A stretch of DNA of 64,000 nucleotides from contig DGIA01000010.1 in the NCBI GenBank assembly GCA_002392965.1, positions 1 through 64,000 on the forward strand, read 5' to 3'. This document shows positions 51,083 through 60,335 of this stretch, piece after piece. The notes under the pieces are model-generated. The model saw only the letters and a list, made by a program, of their open reading frames with translations. It was not told where the DNA came from and ran no database searches. How positions within the stretch are numbered: the stretch's first letter is position 1; each line of letters begins with the position of its first letter. Origin of the DNA: Bacteroidales bacterium UBA3834. GTDB lineage: Bacteria > Bacteroidota > Bacteroidia > Bacteroidales > P3. The translations under genes were made by a program, and so were the position numbers.

Positions 51083-53148
51083 TTCCTGTTGTGATAGATG
51101 AATTGGAAATCCTGCAGGTCGCGGTCGTCGCTTGAGAAACCGATCTGGAGGGTGAAAGGGGTGCCGTCGGCGGGTTCTTCGAGGAGGCCGGTGGCGGGGT
51201 TGAACTGGCGGAACCAGAAAGGGTCGAGCTCAATGGTGAAAGGTACCAAATGGTTCTCTTCGGTGAGATACAATGAGGCGGTGCCGATCAGCTGTTTGGC
51301 AGGTGCTTCTGTGTCGTTGGGGTTTTGCAGATAGACTTGTATGACAGTGCGGTGGCTGCCAGCCTGCGGGGCGTCGGTATTACATAGGCTGGCGGTGCCG
51401 CCGACGGTGAAGTCGGCCTCCGACAACCAGGGTTCTTTGATGGAGAAGAAACTGTAGCTGTAGCCGAAACCGAAGGGGAAGAGGGCGTCGCCGTTGTCGA
51501 GGTAGCGGTAGGTGCGGCGTTGCATGTTGTAGTCGTCGAAGTCGGGTAGTTGGTCTGTGGAGCGGTAGAAGGTGACGGGCAACCGTCCAAAGTCGTCGCG
51601 CTCGCCAAAGAGCAGTTGCCTGACGGCTGTACCCATATCTTGACCGCCGTACCATGCTACAAGTACAGCGTCGCAGTCGTCGATGACATTTTCCAAGGCA
51701 ATGGCCGAACCGGAGCAGAGTACCAGTACGATATGGTAGCCTTGTTCCTTGAATGCTTTGATTTCCGCCACCTGTTCTCGAGGCAACTCGATACGGGTGC
51801 GGTCGCCTTTATAGAAACCTTCTTTCTCCACAGGCAGTTCCTCCCCCTCCAGCTGAGGGTTGAGGCCGCCAGCATAGACAAGGGTCTTTCCATCGCCGGC
51901 GCTGAGGATTTGGTAACGGCTGAGTGCTTCACCGATGGTGACGGTATGGCGCGGAGTGCCGTTGTAGTTGCCCAGTGGCATCAGACTGTCCCATACGTTG
52001 GGTCCTTCAAGGCGCAGGTTCTCATTTTCCTTCAGCGGTAGCACGCCGTTGTTTTTGAGCAGCACCATGCTCTGAGTGCAAGGTTGTGGTTTATCGAGGG
52101 GGGACTCCATGCTTTCGTTGATTAAGCGCGGTTCGTCGGTGACTCGCAGGCGGGTGCGGAGGATTCGACGCACATGCTCGTTTACCTTGCTCTCAGGCAC
52201 AAGTCCTTGTTGCACGGCATCACGCAGGGCGGGCAGGCCACTGCCGCACTCAAGATCCACCTCGCGGCCGAAGGCGTCGCCGTAGGCCAGGGCAGCGGTG
52301 GCGTGGGTGCGGTGGCGTGGGATGACGGTGTCGGTCTCGTAGGCGTCGTTCAGTGCCCAACAGTCGGTGACGAGGATGCCGTCGTACTGCCATTCGTGGC
52401 GCAGGATGTCGAAGAGGCGCCGGTTGGTGCAGCAAGGTTCTCCGTTGAGCCTATTGTATCCACACATCACCTGTTGCACGTCGCTGTTTTTGATGATATA
52501 CTCGAAGGCGGGGAGGTAGGTGGTGCGCAGGTCGCGCTCCGACACCACGCTGTTGAACTCGTGCCTGATGCCTTCGGGGCCGCTGTGCACAGCGAAGTGT
52601 TTGAGGCAGGCGGCAGAATGGCCACCTTGCAGACCCTCGACGCAGGCCAGACCCATCATGGCGGTGAGGTAAGGGTCCTCGCCGTAGGTCTCCATGCCGC
52701 GGCCCCAGCGTGGGTCGCGGAAAATGTTGATATTGGGAGTGAAGAATGTAAGTCCTGCATAATCACCGAAGTAGCCGGTGTCTTGCGCCAGATGGTATTT
52801 ATGGCGTGCTTCTCTGGCTATTTGACCAAAGATACTTTGAACCAACTCGGGATTGAAAGTGGCAGCCAGTGCGATGGGCATGGGATAGACGGTGGCCTCG
52901 CCAGCACGACCAACACCGTGGAGAGCCTCGTTCCACCAGCTGTAGGCGGGCAACCCTACACGCTCAATGGCGGGATTCCGGTGCACCATGAGCGAGAGTT
53001 TCTCGTCGAGGGTAAGATTACTGACGAGCCATTCCACGCGGCTGTCAAGGCTTCGCGAGGTGTCTTTCCATAATTGTTGTTGAGCGCAAGCGGCTGAACA
53101 ATAAAAAAATACAAGGCTGATGAGTAGCCAGGAGTTTTTTTGTCTCAT
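51079..53148 (-). CDS. glycoside hydrolase family 3, beta-xylosidase/beta-glucosidase type
   Basis: A 689-residue exported enzyme (signal ending AACAQ). The N-terminal TIM barrel contains YSWWNEALHGVGRAG, NINIFRDPRWGRGMETYGEDP, CLKHFAVHSGPEG, MCGYNRLNGEPC and VTDCWA, whose Asp is the nucleophile. The alpha/beta sandwich (VLVLCSGSAIALE) and an FnIII-like end follow. The WNEALHG pattern matches the beta-xylosidase branch. It is a little short for that branch. With the fucosidase it suggests use of fucosylated plant or host glycans. Confidence 0.92.
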   Translation of the reverse strand: MRQKNSWLLISLVFFYCSAACAQQQLWKDTSRSLDSRVEWLVSNLTLDEKLSLMVHRNPAIERVGLPAYSWWNEALHGVGRAGEATVYPMPIALAATFNPELVQSIFGQIAREARHKYHLAQDTGYFGDYAGLTFFTPNINIFRDPRWGRGMETYGEDPYLTAMMGLACVEGLQGGHSAACLKHFAVHSGPEGIRHEFNSVVSERDLRTTYLPAFEYIIKNSDVQQVMCGYNRLNGEPCCTNRRLFDILRHEWQYDGILVTDCWALNDAYETDTVIPRHRTHATAALAYGDAFGREVDLECGSGLPALRDAVQQGLVPESKVNEHVRRILRTRLRVTDEPRLINESMESPLDKPQPCTQSMVLLKNNGVLPLKENENLRLEGPNVWDSLMPLGNYNGTPRHTVTIGEALSRYQILSAGDGKTLVYAGGLNPQLEGEELPVEKEGFYKGDRTRIELPREQVAEIKAFKEQGYHIVLVLCSGSAIALENVIDDCDAVLVAWYGGQDMGTAVRQLLFGERDDFGRLPVTFYRSTDQLPDFDDYNMQRRTYRYLDNGDALFPFGFGYSYSFFSIKEPWLSEADFTVGGTASLCNTDAPQAGSHRTVIQVYLQNPNDTEAPAKQLIGTASLYLTEENHLVPFTIELDPFWFRQFNPATGLLEEPADGTPFTLQIGFSSDDRDLQDFQFIYHNRK

Positions 53149-53152
53149 GTTG

Positions 53153-53160
53153 CAAAGTTA
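53153..53160 (-). promoter_or_regulatory. possible -7 box TAACTTTG of the GH3 gene
   Basis: Minus-strand TAACTTTG lies only 4 nt before the GH3 ATG, which would give a leaderless mRNA. No -33 element at the right distance, so doubtful. Confidence 0.3.
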
Positions 53161-53187
53161 CGCCTTTTTTGCCAAATGCAATCATTA

Positions 53188-53220
53188 TTTGTTGAATGTC
53201 GTTTTTTTTTTGTACTTTTG
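53188..53220 (+). promoter_or_regulatory. Bacteroides-type promoter of the hemerythrin-like regulator
   Basis: TTTG at 53188-53191, a 21-nt spacer and TACTTTTG at 53213-53220 match the consensus. The ATG at 53225 is only 4 nt downstream, so the mRNA is leaderless or translation begins at the ATG at 53252. Confidence 0.65.
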
Positions 53221-53224
53221 CAGC

Positions 53225-54082
53225 ATGAAAAGGACTATATTTACAGGCCACATGAAGATGGCCGACATGATAGCGACAAACTACGATCTGATCCTTATGT
53301 TGCCTCGTTTTGGCATCCATCTGGGGTTTGGAGACAAGAGTGTGAAGGAGGTCTGTCGTGAACGTAATGTGGATGAGAATTTTTTTCTCACGGTTTGCAA
53401 CATATATAGTTTTGATGATTACCGACCCGATGACGAAGAGGTTGCACGGATAGAGAGTGGCTTGGTGGTTGAGCATCTTCAGGCCAGCCACCGATATTAT
53501 ATTGAAGAACGATTGCCGCACTTGCAGCACCATCTGGACCATATTGCTGATTCGGCGGGCGAGCAGTCGGCAGTCATCTTGAAAAAGTATTTCTCCGACT
53601 ATTGCCGTGAAGTGCGCGACCATGTGAGGCGGGAGGAAAAGAATCTCGGCCAGATGTTGGAAGAGATGCGAAATGGAACCACACGCAAGAGTGTGATGAG
53701 CGATCATTACCAGAAGAGCCACGACAATATCAAGGACAAATTGAGCGACCTGACGCAGATTATTTACAAATACATTCCTGGGGAGCGGCTGAACGAGGAA
53801 ATGATGGAACTGGTGTTCGATATTTTGCAGTTAAGTCGTGACTTGGAGAAACATGCGATGATTGAGGAATTGCTGCTGCAGCCCACGGAGGATTGTCAAT
53901 TGAGCGATCGCGAACAGGATGTCTTGGAACTGGTGGCACAGGGATTGAGCAGCAAAGAGATCGCCGGGCGACTGAATATCGCTGTCAATACGGTGAACAC
54001 ACACCGGAAAAGCATCACGAAGAAGACGGGCATCAAGAGTGTGGCCGGCCTGGCTGTGTATGCAATGTTGAAAAAGAATTAA
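53225..54082 (+). CDS. hemerythrin-like (RIC/ScdA-type) regulator with LuxR output domain
   Basis: A 285-residue regulator. Residues about 10-60 resemble the ScdA/YtfE N-terminal domain but with GFGD where the usual CCGG lies. Residues 75-215 look like a hemerythrin-type helical bundle with spaced His (LQASHRYY, LQHHLDH, VRDHVRREEK, QKSHDNI, LEKHAMIEE), suggesting a di-iron site. Residues 222-285 form a LuxR/GerE helix-turn-helix (LSDREQDVLELVAQGLSSKE, NTVNTHRKSI). It may sense nitric oxide, oxygen or redox state. Met10 at 53252 is a plausible alternative start, given the promoter position. Confidence 0.8.
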   Translation: MKRTIFTGHMKMADMIATNYDLILMLPRFGIHLGFGDKSVKEVCRERNVDENFFLTVCNIYSFDDYRPDDEEVARIESGLVVEHLQASHRYYIEERLPHLQHHLDHIADSAGEQSAVILKKYFSDYCREVRDHVRREEKNLGQMLEEMRNGTTRKSVMSDHYQKSHDNIKDKLSDLTQIIYKYIPGERLNEEMMELVFDILQLSRDLEKHAMIEELLLQPTEDCQLSDREQDVLELVAQGLSSKEIAGRLNIAVNTVNTHRKSITKKTGIKSVAGLAVYAMLKKN

Positions 54083-54113
54083 GTGACAAAAAAAATTAAG
54101 AGTCAGGAATGAT

Positions 54114-55475
54114 ATGAAAACGTTGAAAACCATTAGGATTATATTGGCGGCGTTGATGTTGGCAGGCATTACTGCGTTGCTGCTTGGTGGCAACACCATC
54201 GAAGGAGGGGGGCTTCGCCAATGGTTTGGTTGGATGCCGAAAGTGCAGCTACTGCCCGCTATCTTGTCGCTCAACGTGGTGGTTATCATCGCGATACTGG
54301 TGGTGACGCTACTGATAGGTCGTGCCTACTGCTCGGTGGTGTGCCCCATGGGTGTATTCCAGGACATTTTCGTCTGGGCTCGCCGCATCATCTATGGAAA
54401 GAAACACAAATACCACTATGCCAAAGCTGCCAACGGGATGCGCTACATTGTGTTGGTCCTCTTTGTGCTGGCTATGTTGGTAGGTATGGGTAGCATAGCA
54501 GTGCTGATAGCGCCCTACAGCGCCTACGCACGCATGGTGACAGGGCTGCACGCCACGGGAGTGGTGCAGTGGGTGGCCATCATCACGCTGGTGGTCATCG
54601 GCCTGATGAGCTTCACGATGGGACGTATATGGTGCAACACCTTATGCCCCGTGGGCACGCTGCTGGGCCTGATAAGCAGGCACAGCCTCTTCGGCATCCG
54701 CATCAACGCCGACAAGTGTGCAGGCTGCCGCAAGTGTGAGCACCGTTGCAAGGCCATGTGCATCGACATTGATAACAAGAGCGTTGATCGGAGCCGTTGC
54801 GTCGATTGCATGGATTGTTTAGCCGAATGCAAATCCGGCGCCATCACCTTTGGAAGAAAAATCACCAGGCCAACGGGGACGGCCGAAGTTGACGGCAGCC
54901 GCCGCAAGTTTGTGGTGGGTACCGTCGCCGTGGGGGCCGCAATGGCGGTGCAGGCCCAAGAGCAGAAACTCGACGGCGGCTTGGCGGCACTGATGGACAA
55001 GCAGGTGCCGCTGCGCAAGACTTCGCTCAAGCCGTTTGGTGCCATAAGCCTCAAGAATTTCAGCACGCGCTGTACGGCGTGCCAGCTATGTGTGAGCCAA
55101 TGTCCTGAGAAGGTGCTGCGTCCCTCTGCCAAACTGGAGAGTCTGATGCAGCCTGAGATGAACTACACCGACGGCTACTGCCGCATGGCGTGCACGCGTT
55201 GCAGCGAGGTGTGTCCTGCCGGTGCCATCAAACCGATAACCAAAGAAGAGAAGACGGTCATCAGCATCGGCTGCGCGGTGGTGCTAAAAGATAATTGCAT
55301 TGGCTGTGGCACCTGCGCACGCCATTGTCCGTCGGCAGCCATCAGTATGGTAGATGGCAAGCCCGCCGTCAACGAGGCTCGCTGCCTCGGCTGCGGAGCA
55401 TGTGAGTACTACTGCCCCGCTCGCCCCATGACAGCCATCTACGTCGAAGGCCGTGAGATACACACAGAAATCTGA
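54114..55475 (+). CDS. membrane polyferredoxin (NapH-like) with internal twin-arginine motif
   Basis: A 453-residue protein. Four N-terminal membrane helices carry the NapH-type motifs CSVVCPMGVFQD and CNTLCPVGTLLG, then two cytoplasmic-type 4Fe-4S motifs (CAGCRKCEHRC, CVDCMDCLAEC). At residues 262-269 SRRKFVVG begins a hydrophobic stretch ending AVQAQ, like a Tat signal. A C-terminal domain with four more cluster motifs follows (CTACQLCVSQCP, CTRCSEVCP, CIGCGTCARHCP, CLGCGACEYYCP). Likely an electron conduit between quinol or ferredoxin and exported redox enzymes. Confidence 0.88.
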   Translation: MKTLKTIRIILAALMLAGITALLLGGNTIEGGGLRQWFGWMPKVQLLPAILSLNVVVIIAILVVTLLIGRAYCSVVCPMGVFQDIFVWARRIIYGKKHKYHYAKAANGMRYIVLVLFVLAMLVGMGSIAVLIAPYSAYARMVTGLHATGVVQWVAIITLVVIGLMSFTMGRIWCNTLCPVGTLLGLISRHSLFGIRINADKCAGCRKCEHRCKAMCIDIDNKSVDRSRCVDCMDCLAECKSGAITFGRKITRPTGTAEVDGSRRKFVVGTVAVGAAMAVQAQEQKLDGGLAALMDKQVPLRKTSLKPFGAISLKNFSTRCTACQLCVSQCPEKVLRPSAKLESLMQPEMNYTDGYCRMACTRCSEVCPAGAIKPITKEEKTVISIGCAVVLKDNCIGCGTCARHCPSAAISMVDGKPAVNEARCLGCGACEYYCPARPMTAIYVEGREIHTEI

Positions 55476-55497
55476 AAACAACAAAAAAAACACAAAC

Positions 55498-56460
55498 ATG
55501 AGCTTCAACATCAAACAAACTTTGATTGATTTTGTCAAGTACATGGGTACTTGGAAATTTTGGAAAGAACTGGTCATTATGACCTTGGGAATGGCGGTCA
55601 CTGCCGCTGCTGTCTATTACTTTTTGGTACCCAGCAAACTTATCATCGGAACCATATCCGGTCTGAGCATTGTGCTGGTCAACATTTTTGGAGGAAACCT
55701 GGGCAACTGGATTATGGGAATCAACATCGTGTTGCTGATTATGGCATTCCTGCTTATCAATAAGGAATTTGGCGCCAAGACGGTTTACACCGCACTGATT
55801 CTCGGTCCCTTGACCAATTTTTGGGACAGCGTGTTCCCGTGGGAGCGCATCGCCAATGCGAACCCTGTGACGGGAACGCCTTCTGTGATGGGTGACCCAT
55901 GGCTGGATTTGTGCTGCTTTGTGCTTCTGCTCAGTGCTGCGCAGGCATTGATGTTCAGTATCAATGCATCGACTGGTGGCCTTGATATTTTGGCCAAGAT
56001 TGTGAACAAGTACCTGCATTTCGACATTGGAACATCGGTCTCCATAGCTGGTGCGGTCATTTGCTGCACAGCATTCTTTATCAATCCATTCCGTATGGTG
56101 ATTATCGGCCTTATCGGCACCTGGATCAACGGTTTGGTGGTTGATTATTTCACAGCCTCGCTCAACAACCGCAAGCGTGTCTGCATTGTCTCTAAAGACT
56201 ATGACCGTATCCGCCACTATATTATTGACCACCTGCACCGCGGGTGCACCCTTTATGAGGTTGTGGGTGGATATAGCAACGAGAAGAGTATCGAGTTGGA
56301 GGTGCTGCTCAATAAGGATGACTTCAGCAACCTGATGGCATGGATGAAGCAGGAGCAAATCAATGCATTCACCACCGCCAATAATGTCAGCGAAGTGTAC
56401 GGCCTGTGGTTCAGCGCCAAGAAGCGCAAGGAGTTGCAGGAACAAATGGAAAAGAGATAA
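55498..56460 (+). CDS. YitT-family membrane protein (DUF2179 C-terminus)
   Basis: A 320-residue protein with five to six membrane helices and a cytoplasmic C-terminal DUF2179 domain (residues about 235-315; DYDRIRHYIIDHLHRGCTLYEVVGGYS). The first part (YYFLVPSKLIIGTISGLSIVL) and NASTGGLDILAKIVNKY are family signatures. Function is unknown. The ATG at 55498 follows an A-rich stretch, 22 nt behind the polyferredoxin gene; an in-frame ATG at 55453 inside that gene is unlikely. The next gene starts directly after its stop. Confidence 0.9.
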   Translation: MSFNIKQTLIDFVKYMGTWKFWKELVIMTLGMAVTAAAVYYFLVPSKLIIGTISGLSIVLVNIFGGNLGNWIMGINIVLLIMAFLLINKEFGAKTVYTALILGPLTNFWDSVFPWERIANANPVTGTPSVMGDPWLDLCCFVLLLSAAQALMFSINASTGGLDILAKIVNKYLHFDIGTSVSIAGAVICCTAFFINPFRMVIIGLIGTWINGLVVDYFTASLNNRKRVCIVSKDYDRIRHYIIDHLHRGCTLYEVVGGYSNEKSIELEVLLNKDDFSNLMAWMKQEQINAFTTANNVSEVYGLWFSAKKRKELQEQMEKR

Positions 56461-57852
56461 ATGGACAGGAGAACATTCTTGAAAAGTTTGACCGGGGCTG
56501 CAGCGGTAGGAACCGCTGTAGCCGTTGGTTGTGACCATCCCAATGCCAAGAAGGCGGAAGGATTCTCTGCCGATGAGGTGCCGATGGGACAGATGACCTA
56601 TCGTACCGATAAACATGGCCGACAGGTGAGCTTGCTGGGTTTTGGCATGATGCGGCTGCCCATCGAAGGTGGCGGAAGTCTGAGAGAGAATCCCGACGCC
56701 AAGTTGGATCAGGAGATGATCAACCGAATGGTCGATTATGCCATGGAGCATGGTGTGAACTACTACGACACTGCTCCAGTCTATTGTCGCGGCATGTCCG
56801 AGAAGGCCACCGGTATAGCGCTGAATCGTCATCCGAGAGAAAAGTGGCTGGTGGCCACCAAACTCTCCAATTTCCGCACCTGGACACGCGAGGCCAGTTT
56901 GAAGATGTATGAAAACTCATTCGCTGAACTGGGTGTGGATTATATTGACTACTACCTGCTGCATTCCTTTGGCGATGTGGGGCCGGACGGCAAGAGTGAT
57001 TTCGAAACGCGATTTGTCGATAACGGGATGCTCGACTTCCTGATGGAGGAACGTGAAAAAGGACGTATCCGCAACCTTGGCTGGTCGTTCCATGGAAAGC
57101 AATCGGAGTTCGATAAGGTGGTCGCATGGACTGACAAATATCATTGGGACTTTGCCCAAATCCAGATGAACTATGTCGATTGGCACTATGCTCATGAGAT
57201 TGATGAGGACAACGTCAATGCCGAGTACCTTTACACAGAACTTGACAAACGAGAGATACCCATCGTTATCATGGAACCTGTGCTGGGTGGCCGACTGGCG
57301 ACGTTGAACGAGCAGATAGCCCGTCAGCTCAAGGAGCGTGAGCCCGACCGCAGTCTGGCCTCGTGGGCTTTCCGCTATCTCGGTATGTTTCCGCGCATCA
57401 TGACTTCTCTTAGCGGTATGAGCGCGATGGAGCACGTGGAAGACAACGTGCGCACACACTGCCCCATGATGCCATTGGCCGACGACCAGATGCGTCTGTT
57501 GGAGCGTGTGGCCGACGAGTTTGCCCACTATCCAGCCATTCCCTGCACCGCCTGCCAGTACTGCATGCCGTGCCCCTATGGCCTGGATATTCCCGGTATC
57601 TTCGCGTTTTACAACAAGAGCCTCGGTGAGGGCAACATAGCCACCGAAGGCACCGTGGAGCAAAAGGAGTTCCGTCGCGCCCGCCGTGCGTTCCTCACAA
57701 CCTACGACAAGAGCATCGAGCGGCTGCGTCAGGCCGACCACTGCATCAATTGTGGCGAATGCCTCACACACTGTCCGCAGCATATCGCCATCCCCGATAA
57801 GATGCGCATAATAGAAGATTACACCAACAAACTTAAAGATTCATTGGTATGA
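56461..57852 (+). CDS. Tat-exported aldo/keto reductase with 4Fe-4S motifs
   Basis: A 463-residue protein with a clear twin-arginine signal ([16 protein letters not shown], residues 2-17) and a Cys at residue 24 (VGCDHP) that could be lipidated. The aldo/keto reductase barrel holds [14 protein letters not shown] (catalytic Tyr), KWLVATKL (Lys) and DYYLLHSF (His). The C-terminus has [17 protein letters not shown] and [18 protein letters not shown], giving one or two Fe-S clusters. Export of a folded cofactor enzyme explains the tatA and tatC genes that follow. Stop and tatA start overlap by ATGA. Confidence 0.93.
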   Translation: MDRRTFLKSLTGAAAVGTAVAVGCDHPNAKKAEGFSADEVPMGQMTYRTDKHGRQVSLLGFGMMRLPIEGGGSLRENPDAKLDQEMINRMVDYAMEHGVNYYDTAPVYCRGMSEKATGIALNRHPREKWLVATKLSNFRTWTREASLKMYENSFAELGVDYIDYYLLHSFGDVGPDGKSDFETRFVDNGMLDFLMEEREKGRIRNLGWSFHGKQSEFDKVVAWTDKYHWDFAQIQMNYVDWHYAHEIDEDNVNAEYLYTELDKREIPIVIMEPVLGGRLATLNEQIARQLKEREPDRSLASWAFRYLGMFPRIMTSLSGMSAMEHVEDNVRTHCPMMPLADDQMRLLERVADEFAHYPAIPCTACQYCMPCPYGLDIPGIFAFYNKSLGEGNIATEGTVEQKEFRRARRAFLTTYDKSIERLRQADHCINCGECLTHCPQHIAIPDKMRIIEDYTNKLKDSLV

Positions 57853-58022
57853 AACTGTTATTCTTGGGTACTTGGGAGATTGTCATCATCGTCCTCGTAG
57901 TGCTGTTGCTCTTCGGCGGCAGGAAAATTCCCGAACTGATGAAGGGTCTCGGCAAAGGTGTCAAGAGTTTCAAAGACGGCGTCAATGGCGTTGAAGACAC
58001 GAAGGACGAGGATAAAAAGTGA
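57849..58022 (+). CDS. tatA: twin-arginine translocase subunit TatA/E
   Basis: A 57-residue protein: a short N-terminal membrane helix ([13 protein letters not shown]), the family hinge FGGRKIPEL with the conserved Phe-Gly, an amphipathic helix ([16 protein letters not shown]) and an acidic-basic tail. It oligomerises to form the Tat translocation pathway. Too short for most gene cutoffs, but overlaps with both neighbours (ATGA at the start, GTGA at the end) confirm it. Confidence 0.95.
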   Translation: MKLLFLGTWEIVIIVLVVLLLFGGRKIPELMKGLGKGVKSFKDGVNGVEDTKDEDKK

Positions 58023-58711
58023 CCTTTTGGGAACACCTTGACGAGCTTCGCCGTCGCATCTGGTACGTGCTGGTGGCTGCTGTTGCGGCTGCTGTTGTCT
58101 GTTTTTGCTTCAAACAGCAACTTTTCTCTGTTGTCATGTGGCCCAAACCGACCGATATGCACCTTGTCAATGTTGAGATTACCCAACAGTTCCTTACCCA
58201 CATGCGGGTGGCTCTCTGGGGCGGTCTGCTAATAGTGTCTCCCTATCTTCTCTACCAACTCTTTGCCTTTGTGGCCCCGGGGCTCTATGCTGTCGAACGG
58301 CGGCTGGCCTTGCGTGCAGTCGGGGGCGGATACCTGCTCTTTTTGGCTGGGGTTGTGTTGTGCTATTTTGTCATCTTCCCTTTCACTGTACGTTTCCTTG
58401 GGGGCTACCAGGTCAGTGCGGAAGTGACCAATACCATCACTCTCAGCAGCTACATCTCGCTGCTGGGAACACTCTGTCTGCTGATGGGGGTAATCTTCGA
58501 ACTGCCACTCCTTTGTTGGCTGCTGGCCAAGATGGGAGTGCTCAAGGCTGCCTTCATGAAGCGTTACCGCCGCCACGCCGTCGTGGTCATCGTCATCCTG
58601 GGTGCCATCATCACCCCCACTGGCGACCCTTTCACGCTGGCACTCGTCAGCATCCCCATCTATTTGTTATGGGAATTGAGCATTTTAATCGTAAAACGTA
58701 CAGAAAAATGA
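58019..58711 (+). CDS. tatC: twin-arginine translocase subunit TatC
   Basis: A 230-residue six-helix protein, the Tat signal receptor. It starts at GTG overlapping the tatA stop; the family opening [12 protein letters not shown] begins at residue 2, so this start is firm. [36 protein letters not shown] and [21 protein letters not shown] are present. No tatB is seen, as is usual in Bacteroidota, where a single TatA-type protein serves both roles. Confidence 0.97.
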   Translation: MTFWEHLDELRRRIWYVLVAAVAAAVVCFCFKQQLFSVVMWPKPTDMHLVNVEITQQFLTHMRVALWGGLLIVSPYLLYQLFAFVAPGLYAVERRLALRAVGGGYLLFLAGVVLCYFVIFPFTVRFLGGYQVSAEVTNTITLSSYISLLGTLCLLMGVIFELPLLCWLLAKMGVLKAAFMKRYRRHAVVVIVILGAIITPTGDPFTLALVSIPIYLLWELSILIVKRTEK

Positions 58712-59229
58712 AATTTCTTTTCAAGATATTGCTTCCTGTTTGGGCCATTTTGTCACTTGGCTCGTGTCACAGTTCCGTCAAACCCGATGTTGATGTCCCT
58801 TGTGCCGACGCCTTGATAGCCTATGCCGGGCAATATCCTGAGGCCGAACCGACCGACCTCTATAAATTGGTCTTCCAAGATCTCTACGGCCCCGGCCATC
58901 TTATCACCGACTCGGCCAGCTGCGCTGTATATATCCAGAAAGAGGTCGATGGCATGGATGCTACGGCCTTGTTCCCGCTGTTCGAATACACACTGTGCGA
59001 CAGCAATTTTGTCCGTGTCAACCTGAAGCTGGTCAAGGACGGCCGGCTCAGCGTTCGCGAGTTGACTCATGCCGTGCTCTGCAGTGCCGAAGGCTTGCCG
59101 ACTCCCGACCCCAAGTTCGTGCAGAGTCACAGCGATGCCTTCAAGGCTGCCTACGACCCGCATTACCGCATTGTGCGACGCGATATTTTCGAGAAAGAAA
59201 TACTACCTTTGATTAGTAAACAACAATAG
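58708..59229 (+). CDS. lipoprotein of unknown function
   Basis: A 173-residue lipoprotein (signal ending LGSCHSS, lipidated Cys20). The mature part includes DLYKLVFQDLYGPGHLI and HSDAFKAAYDPHYRIVRRDIFEKEI. I do not recognise a named family. Its start overlaps the tatC stop by 4 nt and alkaline phosphatase starts 2 nt after it, so it belongs to this operon. Confidence 0.75.
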   Translation: MKFLFKILLPVWAILSLGSCHSSVKPDVDVPCADALIAYAGQYPEAEPTDLYKLVFQDLYGPGHLITDSASCAVYIQKEVDGMDATALFPLFEYTLCDSNFVRVNLKLVKDGRLSVRELTHAVLCSAEGLPTPDPKFVQSHSDAFKAAYDPHYRIVRRDIFEKEILPLISKQQ

Positions 59230-59231
59230 AT

Positions 59232-60302
59232 ATGAGACGATTGGTTGTTCCGTTGCTTGCAGCTTTCGTGCTGCTTTTCACAGGATGCTGTGCAAAACAG
59301 CAAGCTCCTGAGAATGTCATCCTCATTGTCGGCGACGGCATGGGTGTAGCGCAAGTCTATGCCTCTGTAGTTGCCGAAAAAGGCGACAACAGCGCTTTCC
59401 TGCGGTTCCCCTATACCGGCTTTTCGCGCACCTATTCGCTCAACAAGTACCGCACCGATTCCTCGGCCGGCGGCACAGCCCTGACCACCGGCCGGAAGGT
59501 GGAAAACTACCATGTGAACTGGGCCCCCGACTCAACGCGCCACCGCACCATCTTCGACGATGCCATTGCCGCTGGCAAGAGCACCGGCTTCGTCGTCGTC
59601 AGCGATGCTATGGACGCCACCCCGGCTTCCACCTATGGCCATGTGCCCTACCGCAAGATGTACGACACCCTCACCGTTCAGCTCGCACAGAGTCAGCACA
59701 GTGTGATGATTGGCGGTGGCTACAAGTATTTCCTGCCAGAAAACCGCAAGGACGGTCTGTCGCCCTTGGACACCCTCGCCAAGCGCGGCTACACCGTGGT
59801 GCGCTCCCTCGACTCGGCGCTGGCCTTCACCGGCGACCGCCTTGTGGGGCTTATTTACGAGGGCGACCCGCCGTCCGAGCCCGACCGTGGCGACGTGCTG
59901 CGTCCTGCCTCCATGAAAGCCATCGAGATGCTCAGCCGCAACCCCAAGGGATTCACCATGATGATCGAAGGGTCGCAGATCGACTGGGCTTGCCACAACA
60001 ACGACTCCGCCTACCTCCGTGCCGAATTGGCCGACTTCGAGCGGATGCTCCACGCCGTCCTCGATTGGGCCGAGAAAGATGGCAATACGCTCATCGTGGT
60101 CACCGCCGACCATGAGACCGGTGGCCTCTCGCTCCCCGACGGTGACATCGAGGAAGGTATCAACAACTTCCGCTTCCTTTGGGGAAGCCACACGGGCTGT
60201 ATGGTACCCGTCTTCGCCTATGGCCCCGGCGCCGAGCGTTTCAGCGGCATTCAGCAGAATACCGACATTCCTCGAAAGATTAGGGAATTAATGGGTTGGT
60301 AA
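59232..60302 (+). CDS. alkaline phosphatase, lipoprotein
   Basis: A 356-residue phosphomonoesterase. The signal ends in a lipobox-like LLFTGCC, so it is probably a surface or periplasmic lipoprotein. ILIVGDGMG holds the first metal ligand Asp, TDSSAGGTALTTG the nucleophilic Ser, IEGSQIDWACHNND the Glu and Asp/His ligands, and VTADHETGG the Asp-His pair. A final His ligand lies in LWGSHTG. It releases phosphate from organic esters. Confidence 0.94.
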   Translation: MRRLVVPLLAAFVLLFTGCCAKQQAPENVILIVGDGMGVAQVYASVVAEKGDNSAFLRFPYTGFSRTYSLNKYRTDSSAGGTALTTGRKVENYHVNWAPDSTRHRTIFDDAIAAGKSTGFVVVSDAMDATPASTYGHVPYRKMYDTLTVQLAQSQHSVMIGGGYKYFLPENRKDGLSPLDTLAKRGYTVVRSLDSALAFTGDRLVGLIYEGDPPSEPDRGDVLRPASMKAIEMLSRNPKGFTMMIEGSQIDWACHNNDSAYLRAELADFERMLHAVLDWAEKDGNTLIVVTADHETGGLSLPDGDIEEGINNFRFLWGSHTGCMVPVFAYGPGAERFSGIQQNTDIPRKIRELMGW

Positions 60303-60335
60303 CTTATGAACGTTCAAGAATAACCGCTGACCGCC

